Source: Brachypterus glaber (taxonomy: Eukaryota; Arthropoda; Insecta; Coleoptera; Kateretidae). From it: a stretch of DNA of 64,000 nucleotides. Shown piece after piece: positions 1 to 11,926 of this stretch (positions are counted from its first letter, which is position 1; every line of letters begins with the position of its first letter). The stretch is taken from positions 4,030,001 through 4,094,000 of the forward strand of contig OY294051.1 of assembly GCA_958510825.1 (NCBI GenBank), read 5' to 3'. The translations under genes were made by a program, and so were the position numbers. Below the pieces are notes generated by a model. It saw only the letters and a list, made by a program, of their open reading frames with translations. It searched no databases and was not told the DNA's origin.

Positions 1-560
1 TACCCGTCACGGTTGGAGGCTGTCTTCCTCTATTCGAATCCAAAAGGTCCGAAAATGGCGCCTACAGTGGCTGCAAAGTATATGGGAAAGTCAAAAACAT
101 TCGTCAACAAGTGTCAAACGACACTTAAAAACGAAAAATATTGACGACTTACTAGATCGTGGCACAACAGGAAAAGTGTCGGCTAAGCACGAAAAATGAT
201 GTTAAAACATGTTTTCGCAGAATCCTTCGCCAAGAGGCGAAAAAACTAATGCAGAAAACTTTGGATTATCGCATGAAGTAATTCGTACTCATCTCCGGTC
301 TCACGACTTAAAGTGGCGAAGTACAATAAAGAAACGTTTATTGAGTAAAAAACAGAGAAAAACGACTAGCGTTGGCCGTCCCAGTCGCTCGACGCAAACC
401 CTATCAAGCATAAGCTTCGGGAAAAATAGGTTTACACAATAGAGTACCTGAGGCAAGACTTGGACAATTTGAAGGTCCTTTCCATAGGAATATGCGGAAA
501 ATCTCGTCAAAGTATGCCCTGACGATGCCAGGCGATCATTGATGCTAATTGGGACGAGTT
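1..560 (+). pseudogene. Tc1/mariner-like transposase remnant with internal deletion
   Basis: Translation in shifting frames gives fragments typical of Tc1-like transposases. The helix-turn-helix region reads APTVAAKYMGKSKTFVNK, then DLLDRGTTGKVS (40-180). A second part contains LSHEVIRTHLRSHDLKWRS (about 256-320). The C-terminal part has LDANPI, matching the SPDLNPIEN region of the family, then SMP-RCQAIIDAN (about 385-550). The segment that should carry the first two catalytic acidic residues is missing: the family's post-HTH region runs almost directly into LDANPI near 370-395. Several stops and frameshifts are present. Intact family members are about 340 residues long. It is a dead copy, truncated at the window edge, and no terminal inverted repeat was located on the right side. 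Confidence 0.8.
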
Positions 561-914
561 ACTAATTTATTTGCATTGATCTATCATTCATTGATATGAC
601 TGTAAATTGATGTAAAAAATAGTATAAGTTCTTAAATAAACAATGACACGCTCTTACTTGACCGACTGTACAAATATCTGCATTTGTTGGCATAAAACGT
701 CACAAAAAAAGTACAAAATTTCGGTTTTATGCATTTTACGGACTTTACAGCTAGTAATTTACTTTTATTTCAGGTTTTTACAATTTTACATTAAAGTTCG
801 AACCCCGGAGGGTTGGATTTTTAGGCTATATATTTATATATTTTAAAACACAACAAACAAATTAAAATTAACCCATTTTATCCCACTCTATTTTTCTATT
901 TACGCAGTAGAAAA

Positions 915-922
915 TATTATTA

Positions 923-960
<38 letters not shown>
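915..960. repeat. (ATT)n microsatellite
   Basis: A run of about 10 ATT units lies beside a poly-T tract. The stretch 561-1689 around it shows no coding signal, only AT-rich DNA with short chance ORFs. Confidence 0.9.
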
Positions 961-962
<2 letters not shown>

Positions 963-1689
963 ATGAAAATGAACACAGGATTAATCCTATAAAGTCCATA
1001 TTAACTAAAATTATGACGTATAATTAAGTATCTCAAAGATACCGTGCGATTTTAAAGTGCCGAACACTTTTTAATGTAAAACTGTTTAAATTAGCGATGA
1101 GTAAAATGCAAGAAAGCTGTGTGCGTTTTACTGGCCACCGAGCTGTTGTACATAGCAATCACATGGGCTTGTCGCGCATAACTCTAACAGAGGCGTGGCT
1201 TCAAACGAAGAGTATTTTATTTTCAAACTGTTCGGCACTTTATAATCACACTGTATATTTTTTATTCAAAAACGTTTGTCCATTATATGAAATGTCATAT
1301 CTCATCTTATCAATCATCCTACCCACAACCGAAGAATAGAAATATCCCGAGAAAATCCGGAATAAGGCCATTGAAAACTCCAGGAAAACTCCGGACTGTC
1401 AGGCATTGAAAAGCGCCTCCTTGATACCACTACCGGACGTTGAAAACCGACGTTCTTTTGACCCAAAATGCCGTCATTCAACTTTTTTTTTACAGTTGGA
1501 CGCTTCTCTTTTATTTAGAAGAAGCCGACTGGGGTAAAATGTGTTGAATTAATCGATAACTTGTTAATAACACTGGCCGGCAAAAATAGACTTTTTGTCT
1601 GGGGTTTGAATCATTTTATGGAAGTATGTTAAGTTTGTGTTTACACATTCGTGGGGTACCAATGAAAGTTTTCTATCACTAAAACCATA

Positions 1690-2010
1690 AGCAAAAATTT
1701 AAAATGCATGATATAAGTAATCTCCTATTTTTAGCGTTTTTTTAAGGCAATTATTATTGTATTTTATTAATTCAGCACTTATATGAAATATAATTTTAAA
1801 TTGATCAAAAACTGTTACAAACTATGTATTGTTTTTGAGATATTTGCGTTTAAAACAATAAAACGTTTTTTAGCATATCTCACTTATTTATAACCCGATT
1901 TAAAAAAATTATATTTTAAATTAAAGCTGATTTTAAGCCCTATAAAAATGCTATATACAGTTTTTCGATAGAATATAACGCTGTGGAGATACAGAATGGT
2001 GTTAAGTAAC
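1690..2010 (-). repeat. Family R repeat, internal fragment (reverse orientation)
   Basis: The segment aligns with the inner part of the family R copies at 2684-3305 (opposite orientation) and 39680-40357 (same orientation). Shared landmarks are GCATATCTCACTTATTTATA, TAAGCCCTATAAAAA and GGAGATACAGA. Neither ACATCGGCACT end is present, so this is a truncated copy. The stretch 2011-2683 to its right has no recognisable gene. Confidence 0.75.
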
Positions 2011-2683
2011 CTAAGCTTCAAAAGCAAAAGTTACTAGAAAACCTTTATTTTTTCACATGTTTAGCTTGTTGTTGTTTTTTTTTTAATATTTAACTTTAAT
2101 AATGCTAAAAAACGTATTGAGTTATTTGATATACAAAAAACAATATTAAGATTAAGTATCCAATTTAAATTTCAGCGATGCCAAACTATAAATTAAACTG
2201 AAATTGCCCAAAACTGTGCCAAAATAGCTGTCATGCAACAACTTACTTTATAGTAAATGGTTGTATGGAGTTAAAGACAATAATAATAAAATCCAGTGTT
2301 TTCATTTTATTATTCTGAAAGGACTCATATGCATTTTATAACAATCAATTTTCCTAACGAATTACCCAAAACAAATCAAAGAAAGAAAATGCTAAAAGAT
2401 AGTTGTGTAAAGTTTTTGGGTCATGAGAATCCCAACCTCACTGACCGCAATTTAAATAAATTTCCATTCAAAACGTCAAACTAAATTTGTCAACCATTTA
2501 CAGAAACAAATCTAAAAATTTTTAATGCTTCGTTTAAAATAATAAACGCTTCTCAGTGTATAGTATATATTCAGAGTAATACCCTTCCAAATATACGTAA
2601 AACCAATATTTAAATATTTTTTTATTTTTGTAAAATTTTCATGGAACTTGTTAAGTTTCTAAAAGTAAAACTAGATGAAACGT

Positions 2684-3305
2684 TGCAAGCACCCTGTCAA
2701 AACATCGGCACTATTGCACACTAGAGCCATCTAGTTTGCAAATTTCAAACTAGGTGTTTTGTTTGATTTTTAAATTCTGTATCTTTAAAACATTATATTC
2801 TAGCAAAAAACTGTATATAACATTTTTATAGGGCTTAAAAAGAGCTTTTATTTAAAATATAATTTTTTTAAATCGGGTTATAAATATGTGAGATATGCTA
2901 AAAAAACTTTTACTGCTTTAAACGCCAATATCTCGAAAATAATGCGTTTTAGGAAAACGTTGTTTATAACATTTTTTCACCAATTTAAAATTATCTTTTA
3001 TATAAGTGCTAAATTAACCAAATACAATAATAATTGCCTTAATTATAAACAAAAAACGCTAAAAATAGGAGTTTTACCCTATTTTTACCCCCTTACCCCC
3101 AGTCGTTTACACCCAGATATCTCATGTAGAAATGGAGTTAGAGTTTACACCCAGACAGACAGACGGACGCAAATTTTTTTTTACTGATTTTGACTCAGAA
3201 TGGTCTAAAACGTCGAGAAATGTGAAAAAAACGTGGTCAAAGATTTTGACTTTTCGGCGAAGATTTCAATACATCGGCACTCTTAGTAGCACTAAGTGCC
3301 GATGT
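2684..3305 (+). repeat. Family R repeat, near full-length copy A
   Basis: The left end reads GCACCCTGTCAAAACATCGG. The right end is a hairpin, ACATCGGCACT..AGTGCCGATGT, with a 13-bp loop (3271-3305). The interior contains a CCCTTACCCCCAGTCG block and a short CAGACAGACAGACGGACG run. No coding capacity was seen. At least six other copies occur in this window (1690, 7589, 24687, 29403, 36556, 39680). The terminal hairpin and missing long TIRs are compatible with a Helitron/Helentron-type non-autonomous element, but this is only a suggestion. Confidence 0.85.
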
Positions 3306-4699
3306 AATAAATGAATTGGTAGTACTTTTATAAAAACTAAAATTACCAAACGAAGGTATGTGACTTAATCTAAATCTAAATCGAGAACTATCATTAAATT
3401 TTACATTTTTCAAACAAAAAGTCATTGAAGCATCAACATATGTTGCAACACACTCTAAACAGCTGTTAGGCGATATATCGAAATTTGCTTTTGGTTTGCG
3501 CTAATAAATTGCTCAGGGACTTTAGGAGTTAAAACAATGTCATATTTAAGTGTTCATTCACTTATAGATTAACGAAGAGTTTAAAAACAAAGCCAGTAAA
3601 ATGCTCCACAACAAACAAAACAAAAAAACAAAAAAATCTCAACGTATCTCTTTAAATTTACGTCTATTTGTCAACGCTGTCTTGGACCAGTCTCTCAGTC
3701 TTTGTGACTGACAGAACGGGCTTTGTAAATTAGCCACGGTAATAAACATAACCCCTCTGCGTTTGAATGTTCATAGAATCATTAATTAAGGACAATAAAC
3801 GACGACCTTTTTGTCATACAACGAAAGGGAACACGTAATACTTTGACTGACACATGAATACCTTATAAAAAAGCAGGCCACGATAAAGCTGCTACAACCG
3901 CAAACTGAAAAGGCTAGGTCTTGGTGGATGCGTGATGGACAGCTAGGGCTAGCTGGCTTTGCAAAAGACAAATTACCATCAATTTAAAATGCATTTTAAA
4001 TTGGCATTCTTTGCAAAATCTTTGATCTAACGTCTTCTTTCGATATGACAACTAACGGGTTGACATACCCAGTCGTATTTTCGAACTTTACATGGAATCC
4101 CCTAAGTAATAAAACGCTTTAACGGAAGTTTTGAATCAATCTATCAAAGAATAACGGTAAAAATTTTCAGTTTATTTTAGCAATCGACTTACCTGCAGGA
4201 AGATTGACCCTAATTATGCGAAGTAGTTTCTTTGTCCATTCCATCATGGAAATAGAATTTCGTTACTAGACTGAATTTTAAAATAATTGACTACATGGCA
4301 TGGAAATTCCATTTTCATGACGAAGTGGAGGAGAAGCTAGGAAGCATAATTTGGCCTTTTATAGCGTTTTCACAATGATTTTTGCCAGTGTATAACCTCT
4401 TGAACATATGTCTTTCGAAGTTCTTTATGCGCTAGTCTTTTGTTTTAAATCCAGTCATAGAAATGGATGATTAAAAACGGTGTAGAAATAAAAGAGAAGG
4501 CCTTGGAATAATTTTTACCGCTTTTGTCCAATCGCCTCGTCGGCAAGTAGGAAGCGCGTTACGAGACGGACAAAGAATAGTTTTTCTTTTGAAAATCAAG
4601 TAGGCAGATTGTGCTCTGAGTATACAAAAGGCCGTATAGTTTTGTAAAAAATCAACAGAAGTTTTGCAGTATTATATTATGAAATTAGTTTGGACTTAA
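3306..4699. other. Gene-free stretch
   Basis: This is ordinary AT-rich DNA. Short open frames (for example 3786-3971 on the minus strand) show no family resemblance and no splice context. I see no repeat partner inside the window. Confidence 0.5.
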
Positions 4700-4846
4700 G
4701 GCATATCCACAGCCTCGCATAACACGCATAGTACATAACAATGCGATATCGTGATTGGCTTACAAGATACATGACGGAACATCAAGCCAATCACGGCATC
4801 GCATTCTTATGTACTGTGCGTGTTATGCGAGGCTGTGGATATGCCC
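4700..4846. mobile_element. piggyBac-like MITE, copy 1
   Basis: A 147-bp, nearly complete palindrome begins GGCATATCCACAGCCTCGCA and ends with its reverse complement. It is flanked on both sides by TTAA (4696-4699 and 4847-4850), the target site used by piggyBac elements. Related copies lie at 13633-13749 and 41007-41151. Confidence 0.85.
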
Positions 4847-5380
4847 TTAAGCTTTTAGTATAAATGAGATTAAAAGTTTTTCCACGAACACTATGCCGTC
4901 CGAGTTCTGTTTTGGTGTCCAAAAAGGAAAAAGAGAATATTCAAAAATTAAAACATTTAAAAATCATTAACAGACCTTCCCGTGCTATGAAAATGCATTG
5001 GTTTTGTTTTTAGCAAGTTTGGGTCTAAACGCCAGTCTTTTTCCTGTACTGATGTAAAATTTAATTTTAAAGCGTATATCAAAATAGATTTTTTTTATCG
5101 AAAAATGGCGCCAAATAGAGGTGGTTGATATGTTAACCCGTTAAGATTTTTTTAATAAAAATATGAGTCGTACTTTTTCGAATATTTAGGGGCCTTATGG
5201 GCCGATCCTTAAATATTATACCTTGAATATACCACGCTATTTAAATAAGAACATACGTGTGCCCAATTTCGAAAAAAACTGCTTTTACAAAAAAAAATAA
5301 CAAAAATGTGAAAAAACAAAAATTCCCGAATAAAATTGGAAGTTGGAATGCTTATAGAACTTAGTTGTTTTTAATGACAC

Positions 5381-5455
5381 TGCCGTTCTAAGCTGAAAGG
5401 TCCTATCTACACAGGTTTAACATACACAGATAGGACCTTTCAGCTTAGAAAGGCA
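5381..5455. ncRNA. Near-perfect 28-bp-stem hairpin, microRNA-like or mini-MITE
   Basis: The arms 5381-5408 and 5428-5455 pair over 28 bp with one mismatch. The core arm is CTAAGCTGAAAGGTCCTATC, and the loop is 19 nt. The size fits an animal pre-microRNA, but such perfect pairing is equally typical of a young miniature inverted-repeat element. No host gene encloses it in the window. Expression cannot be judged here. Confidence 0.35.
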
Positions 5456-6608
5456 GGATACTGATACTAGAGCCTTAAAATAACACAATTTAAGCCTTGT
5501 AGCAAAAAAAGGACGAAGTGGACATAGTTTTTGGATTCAGCAGATCGAAGTTTATCAACAATTTAACAATAAAATCTATGCAATCACCCAAATTTCAGTT
5601 ACATCGGTCCAGGAAAAAAGCCATTGCGGCGTTTTTCGTGCATAAAGCACATATTTCTGCCGTTGCTTTCTTGTTTATAACGTGATCTTCCCCGTGCAAA
5701 TTCCATTGTTTAAAAATTGCAAAGAGTGCGTAGGGGAGACTTTACTTTCTTGTTTTTGGTTCTCACAAAGGATCTCTCTTAGGGAACTCTTTTTTATATC
5801 AGATTTAATGCTGCGCTTAATATTTCAACTATAAAGGTCCTTGTTAATATATACACTGCAAAAAATTTAGTTGTGCGTAGTTATGTAAAATTACGCACAA
5901 CTATAACCCAGTTATGTAATTTTAGATGTTTTTGAGTTGATTTATCTAAAATATTGCAAAGTTTCAGAGGTTTCAGGTAAAATTGTGTAAAAACGTTAAA
6001 TTTTAAGGAAAATAATTGAAAAATACATCAATTTACATTAAAACACATTATTACACTCAAAAAAATCTCATCTTGTAAAATCAATAAGAAATTATTTTAA
6101 TTTAAAAAAACTGCCTTTTAAAATATTAAAAGTAAAAACTTTACGTTTTAGTTATGAATAATATTAATTTAAAAAAATAATTTTTACACCAAGACGTTTT
6201 TCACTTTAAAGTCCCTTACTTTCTTATTTTAATGTTTTTTTAATAAAATTATAATATTTCCCTTTATATTGTTGAAAAATATCAATATATTAAAAGAATT
6301 CTTTTTAAAATAACCAGTTTTTGTATTCAAATCATTTCTAGTTTACAAATGATTTAAAAGAAATCATTTTTCAAATTACAATGAATATTTTTATTTTTAC
6401 AATGGCTTATAAAATTAAAAAATATCTTTTTGAATTAACAGAAAACACTGTCGGAGCAAACATATATTGTTTTTCTTTTAAATCATATGACTTTTGTTCG
6501 ATTTTACAGCGATTTTTCTCTGTGTAAGTTTATATTATTTCAAGTATTCTAAAATTTTAATGAAAATACGTATATTTGAAACATATTAGGTTTTACGACA
6601 TAAATCAT
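5456..6608. other. Gene-free AT-rich stretch
   Basis: No coding signal. At 5870-5902 there is a 32-bp self-complementary segment with arms GTTGTGCGTA and TACGCACAAC. The surrounding DNA may belong to a larger element whose other end is near 7440-7465 (short matching ends ACACTGCAAAAAAT and ATTTTTTATAGTGT), with 6609-7280 nested inside it. That outer element is only a guess. Confidence 0.3.
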
Positions 6609-7280
6609 ATCGTCATCTAAAGGCTCTAACGGTCTAACTCCAAAACGTCATATTTTTCAGGAGACGTAAAAAACGATTTAAAACTTAATTATAGCAATTT
6701 AGAACTTTAAAACTAGCTTGTTCACAGGTAAAAATGTTTGAAATGTGTTAATGTATTTAAAACTTTTCATTGTTATCTATTTTATATAAATTATTTGAAA
6801 ATTACATTTTAACCACAGAATCTAAATTCACTAATGGTCTAACTCCAAGGGAAGATAAAAGAGGATACCTATCGTAGTATATCGCGTAATATTATTACAA
6901 AAAATTTATATTTTTATATTTAATATATAATATTACTACTAGGTAGGCATAATATATATACATTATTAATGGCAATAATTATAATTTTCATCAAACAGTA
7001 ACTTAACAAATATTTGAAACGGGATCCCCTGTTGTCGAGAAATAGTTTGACATTAGTGACAGTTCTCATTTAATTGTTTTCTCACAATCATATGATGGAG
7101 TTAGACACTTAGCGACTTAAAATATTTACATTTTTGCATTTTTTGAGGCTGATATTGGTTTAATGCAACTTTTTTTTTTTGAAGTATGTTAGTAATCAGA
7201 TAATGAAGCAAATTTGATAAAAATCTAATTTTTGAAAAATTTGGAGTTAGACAACTAGAGCCTTTAGTGGACGATATGTA
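6609..7280. mobile_element. Inverted-repeat element with GGAGTTAGAC-type ends
   Basis: The left end CATATCGTCATCTAAAGGCT is repeated inverted on the right as AGCCTTTAGTGGACGATATG. Both ends continue inward with GTCTAACTCCAAA and its complement. The interior is AT-rich and non-coding. No target duplication was confirmed. Confidence 0.65.
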
Positions 7281-7588
7281 TAATAATAAAAAAAATTAAA
7301 TTGGATAAACCTACATTAATTTTTATATTTTATGGAAAACAATGTTTTTAACTCATAAAATTACATTGTTTTGTAATAACATGTTACATAAAACTACACT
7401 AAAATATAAGTAAAGTTTGGTAATTTATTACCAGAACTCTAATATATGTATTTTTTATAGTGTGGAATATTTAATAACAGGTTTGAAAAGAAGATTTTAC
7501 TACTTGCTTGTTGCAAATTTTAGTGCACATAAGCTATAAATTCTAACCCTACTTTGCAATGATAGGGATCCTATCATAGGGTAGAATT

Positions 7589-9460
7589 ACATCGGCACTT
7601 AGTGCTACTAAGAGTGCCGATGTATTGAAATCTTCGCCGAAAAGTCAAAATCTATGACCATGTTTTTTCATATTTCTCGACGTTTTAGACCTTTCTGAGT
7701 CGAAATCAGTGAAAACGTTTTTTGCGTCCGTCTGTCTGTCTGTCTGACAGTCTGGGTATAAACTCGATAACTCCATTTCTAAAAAAGATATCAACAAGCG
7801 ATTTTTGGCATATTGTTTGTAGCATCTTGCTCACTTAAGACAGACGGCAGCTCTGAGATTTAGTATTCCAGTCGGGAGCAAGGCGTGAGTTCGAGAGAAA
7901 ATGACAAAAGACAATTTTATTTAAGAAAATTCAACAGGGGAGCCAGGTTTTGTCTATGAGACATAACCAAATGATGTTAAAGAGATTTAAAGTGAGTATA
8001 AAGATTCTTAAACAAAACTGTGAGGATTTATAAATAAAATGTGCTTGCGTTTAGTCTAATTCTAAATTTTATTCCCACATATATTTACATGATTGTTTTA
8101 TTTAACCGAGTTAAATAAATCTGAAACTAAATAATGAATTTTAAATTCGCGAATGGCCATTTTACAGTGTGTCGAAAAAGGAAAATAATTAAATGTGATT
8201 CTATACTCAGTTGCATTACATATCAAAATAAAATAAAAGTTTAGGGATTTCAGATAGTTTTGTTTTATTCCTAGAGAAAAGATACTTATCGGGTTATCAG
8301 CTTCATAGGTACAGTTGAGATACGTCTTCAATTCATGGATGTTCCTCGATAGAACTCGTGTAGGTAAGGTAGACTCGATAAAGACCCTCTGGCCTCACAA
8401 GAGCTCTGCATGAAAATCTTCATAAGCAAGAACTTCTTAGAAAAGGAAAACGGAGGTCCACAGAATCGCCAGGGAGAGAAAAAAAAAACTCTGCATAAAA
8501 CAAAAGAAACAACATTGTAAAACAATAATTTTACCAAATGTTGTAATAATAATAAAATCATAAAATAAACTTACCCAAGACTATTTTCTATTTAGAATTG
8601 GAGTTTTTCACAGATACATGAATATCTATGGTTATGGTTACCATGTGCTAGAACCAAGAATTTGAGGTTAGACACCAATTCTGACAGCAAATTAAGAAAA
8701 TAATGAAAAAAGAACTAAAATAATATTTACCTTAGAAATATATCTATAGAAATCCATATTGTAGGAACATATTCTACATTTATTAAATTATGTTTTATAT
8801 TCAAACATAATCGGCTTTTGCAAAATGTCTGCACCAACGCCGAGCACAAAAAGAAAAAAAAGCGCTAGAGAAAGAGAGAAAATAAATTCTACCTTTCCAA
8901 AGCAAGGTTGCCAGATTTATTCTATTTCCTAAATCTTGAAGAAAATTAAATTAAATACTTTTATTGTAACGAGAGGTAAATTGGAACGTTACATGTTTAT
9001 TATTATATTTCGAGAGCTGATTAGATTTTGGGGGTAAACGATTGGGGGTAAGGGGTAAGAATGGGGGTAAACTGCTATTTTTAGCGTTTTTTTGTTATAA
9101 TTAAGTTAATTATTATTGCATTTAGCACTTATATGAAAGATTTTTTTAAATCAATAAATGTTATAAACTATTTTTCCTAAAATATTTCGAGATATTAGCG
9201 TTTAAAGCAGTAAAATCTTTTTTTGGCATAACCCATTTATAAAACGATTTAAAAAAAATATATTTCAAATGAAAGCTCTTTTTAAGCCCTACAAAAAAAA
9301 TATACAGTTTTTGCTAGAAAATAACGTTTTGGAGATACAGACTTTAAAACTTTAATATATTATGCAACACGCAGGTGTATTAATGGTTGCCTATTCACAC
9401 AACTTACTATTTCATAACGTTTCAAATTAGTGCCTAGTGCCGATGTTTTGACAAGGTGCT
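7589..9460 (-). repeat. Family R repeat, copy B, split by a solo LTR
   Basis: The left part 7589-7817 starts with the terminal hairpin ACATCGGCACT..AGTGCCGATGT. It continues through TTTCTCGACGTTTTAGACC and a TCTG run to TATTGTT. The right part resumes at 8994 with TGTTTATTATTATATTTCG and runs to GTGCCGATGTTTTGACAAGG near 9460. Joined at the TGTT duplication, the two parts match the uninterrupted copy at 39680-40357. Confidence 0.85.
7818..8993. mobile_element. Probable solo LTR (1176 bp) with 4-bp target duplication
   Basis: The insert interrupting family R copy B begins TGTAGC and ends GTTACA, so it has TG..CA termini within TGTA..TACA. It is flanked by TGTT at 7814-7817 and 8994-8997. Removing one TGTT restores sequence collinear with the R copy at 39680. 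A 4-bp duplication and TG/CA ends are usual for Ty3/gypsy-type LTRs, although the superfamily is inferred. No gag or pol sequence is present, as expected after recombination between LTRs. An AATAAA lies near 8033. Confidence 0.6.
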
Positions 9461-10261
9461 TGCAACCACATGCTATTTTTGAAGCTGTTGTAAATTTTAA
9501 CTGTTTTGTGCTATATGGGTTTTATATTTTCAAAACAATTTTTTTCACGCTTATTCAAAAAAAAAATCATATTTTCAACATAAATGAAGTATTGTTTGGC
9601 ATTGTTTTCTGTTTATCTCGAAATCATAGCGATACAAAGTTTTAGGAACCACCAATTTTTTCGGACATTTTTTTAAAATTACTGAAAAATAAATTTGCGA
9701 AAACCAAGCTTTCGGTATTTTTAAATATTTTGTACTGGAATGCAATTACCATTTATTTAAAAAATTAATTATATTGACCCTAAGCCTATTAATTACTTAA
9801 CTGTAATTTGATATTACACATTAAACAATTTTCTATAATAGTTTTTTTGCAAAACAAGTAAAACTAAAGTTCATTTAGGCATATTTTTGTAAATATGATG
9901 AAACGCAAAAACTGCATAAATTAAATATCATTACGGTATTATGTTTATGCAAAATATTTTAAAATTTAAATTTTGAATATCCTGTTTTTCTAAGTGAAAA
10001 TAATCCGAGTTATGCAAAATGGATCAAAATAATAAAATTTACTTATACTTATCTTCCTTTTTTGAAGAAGAATATATTTATACTGAGTATTTAAAGTACT
10101 AAAAATACTGCATGAAAAATAGCATCAATACTAATTTTTTGGAATCAAGTAGGTGCTAATTAAACTTAAAAGAAATTATTGAATTTTTAAAAATTAGTTA
10201 AATATGTTTATATTTAAGAGAGCGAGGTTATAATAGTCTTCTCTGCCGTAGTTTATATATT
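9461..10261. other. Gene-free AT-rich stretch
   Basis: No coding or repeat signal that I can support. The ORF at 9430-9645 starts inside the end of family R and has no recognisable motif. Confidence 0.4.
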
Positions 10262-10701
10262 AGTTTTTTCACTACTAGCACTATTTAACTATTTTTATTC
10301 AAATAATTAACAGAAATGATATTTCATGAAATTTTCATAAAAATCAAGTAGCCTTGATCAATGACATTTGTTCAAATAAATACTTTGAATTGACATTTAA
10401 AAATTTAGTTTTTTTTTAACTTTTTTCATAATATTTAGCTAATTATTGATTGTATTAATTGGTAATAATTATAATTAATTATATTTAATAAATAAAAAGT
10501 TATTTAAAACTATTTTCTTGGGTTTAATTAGTAAAAATTGCACTAAGAACTGAAATATTTAAAGTGACAGAAATCAACTGTTTATAAAATTTACTCCTAC
10601 TAAGAGAGAAAAAATTATTATTGCTATAGGTGAAGAAAATTGATTTCACAGTCTGAAAACATGATAAATAATGGTATGTTCTAAAGCTAGTAGTGAAAAA
10701 C
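10262..10701. mobile_element. Possible MITE with 16-17 bp terminal inverted repeats
   Basis: GTTTTTTCACTACTAGC at the left is mirrored by GCTAGTAGTGAAAAAC at the right, 440 bp apart. The interior is AT-rich and non-coding. No clear target duplication was found. Confidence 0.5.
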
Positions 10702-11155
10702 ATTTTTATGAAAGATATTTTTGTACAAAATTGAGTTTACTAAACCATAGCATTCCATATTCCATTAATTTATAGGAAAAGCTAAAGCTATGCGTTCGAT
10801 TAAAGTCTAGACAATATTTTTCTAGGATAAAACCGTGAGAACCACTTTGCAACAGCATTTTTTTCTTTTACGCATAAAGGCATACCTTTAACTAAGCAAG
10901 TTGCTCCCCAAGGTACAGTTCAATCTATCTTGATGCAAATTTCGAAAAAAGTGGTTTTAATAAAATCCTCTTTCCAATTTCGCAACCCCAAATAACCGAC
11001 TTGAAGCCTGATAAATCCACATTATACACGGAGAAAAATATATTATTTAATTTAGCAATGGTTGCTAAACCTATTCTTACATTAGGCAATTTTGCCCCAA
11101 GACAATAATCATAGACATAAACAATATGTCACAATTCTTACAATCATTTAACAAT

Positions 11156-11926
11156 CCCAGGTAGCAAGGGATGTTATATTACAAGAAATTAACATCACTT
11201 TTGGGTGTATTTTTAAACTAAATCATAACATCACATAATATTGAAAAATAACATGTATTTAACATCACATTTGCAACGTTACACGTGTGACGTGACAACC
11301 ATGTTATTTAATAACAAATATTTAGCAACGCTGTGAATATATAGCATGTCACATATTAACGTGGCTTTCACGTGAATGTCATGTTATTTTGCTTCTCACC
11401 GACGTTCGAAGCAAAAAAATCGATATAAGATGATGTTGATAGAGTAAATTATTATAAGGAAATTGTATACACATTATAAGATTTCCAATGGATAGGGGGC
11501 TGTGCCGGGCTTCTCAAGACCACGGACACGGATTATATTCTCCGCTTAATCTGCAATTTCGTATTTAGAATCTATCTGTTTCAATCTGTGATTGTTTCAA
11601 TTACTGATTGATTTTAAATCCGATTTTTTTATAGGGTTATAGCGTTTTTAATGGTTTTAATTTAGAAAAAGCTAATGTCCTAAAATATTATTTAAATATT
11701 AAAGTACCAGTAACGGCATCCATAAGATATTAGATATAACAGGAATGTGGATTTATGATGTCACAAACACGTTATTTTCGGGATGTCATTGTGTGATGTT
11801 ATTAGGGGCGGACTTAGGACATCCCCACCATGCTACATTCTTGTTAAATGAGACTACAATCTTAACATCACATGTCACATATTAACGTGACTTTCACGTG
11901 AATGTCATGTTATTTTGCTACCTGGG
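11156..11926. mobile_element. MITE with CCCAGGTAGCAA / TTGCTACCTGGG ends
   Basis: This is a 771-bp element with 12-bp inverted termini. Internal blocks of TTAACATCAC and the right arm GTCACATATTAACGTG..TTCACGTGAATGTCATG are shared with the larger relative at 34392-35798. It sits inside the ACAATCATAAACAATC minisatellite, which resumes on both sides. The flanking dinucleotide is AT on each side. Confidence 0.8.

Noticed and set aside
8098..8561. Two abutting 77-residue minus-strand frames
   Set aside because: They lie inside the probable solo LTR, have no recognisable domain and are interrupted.
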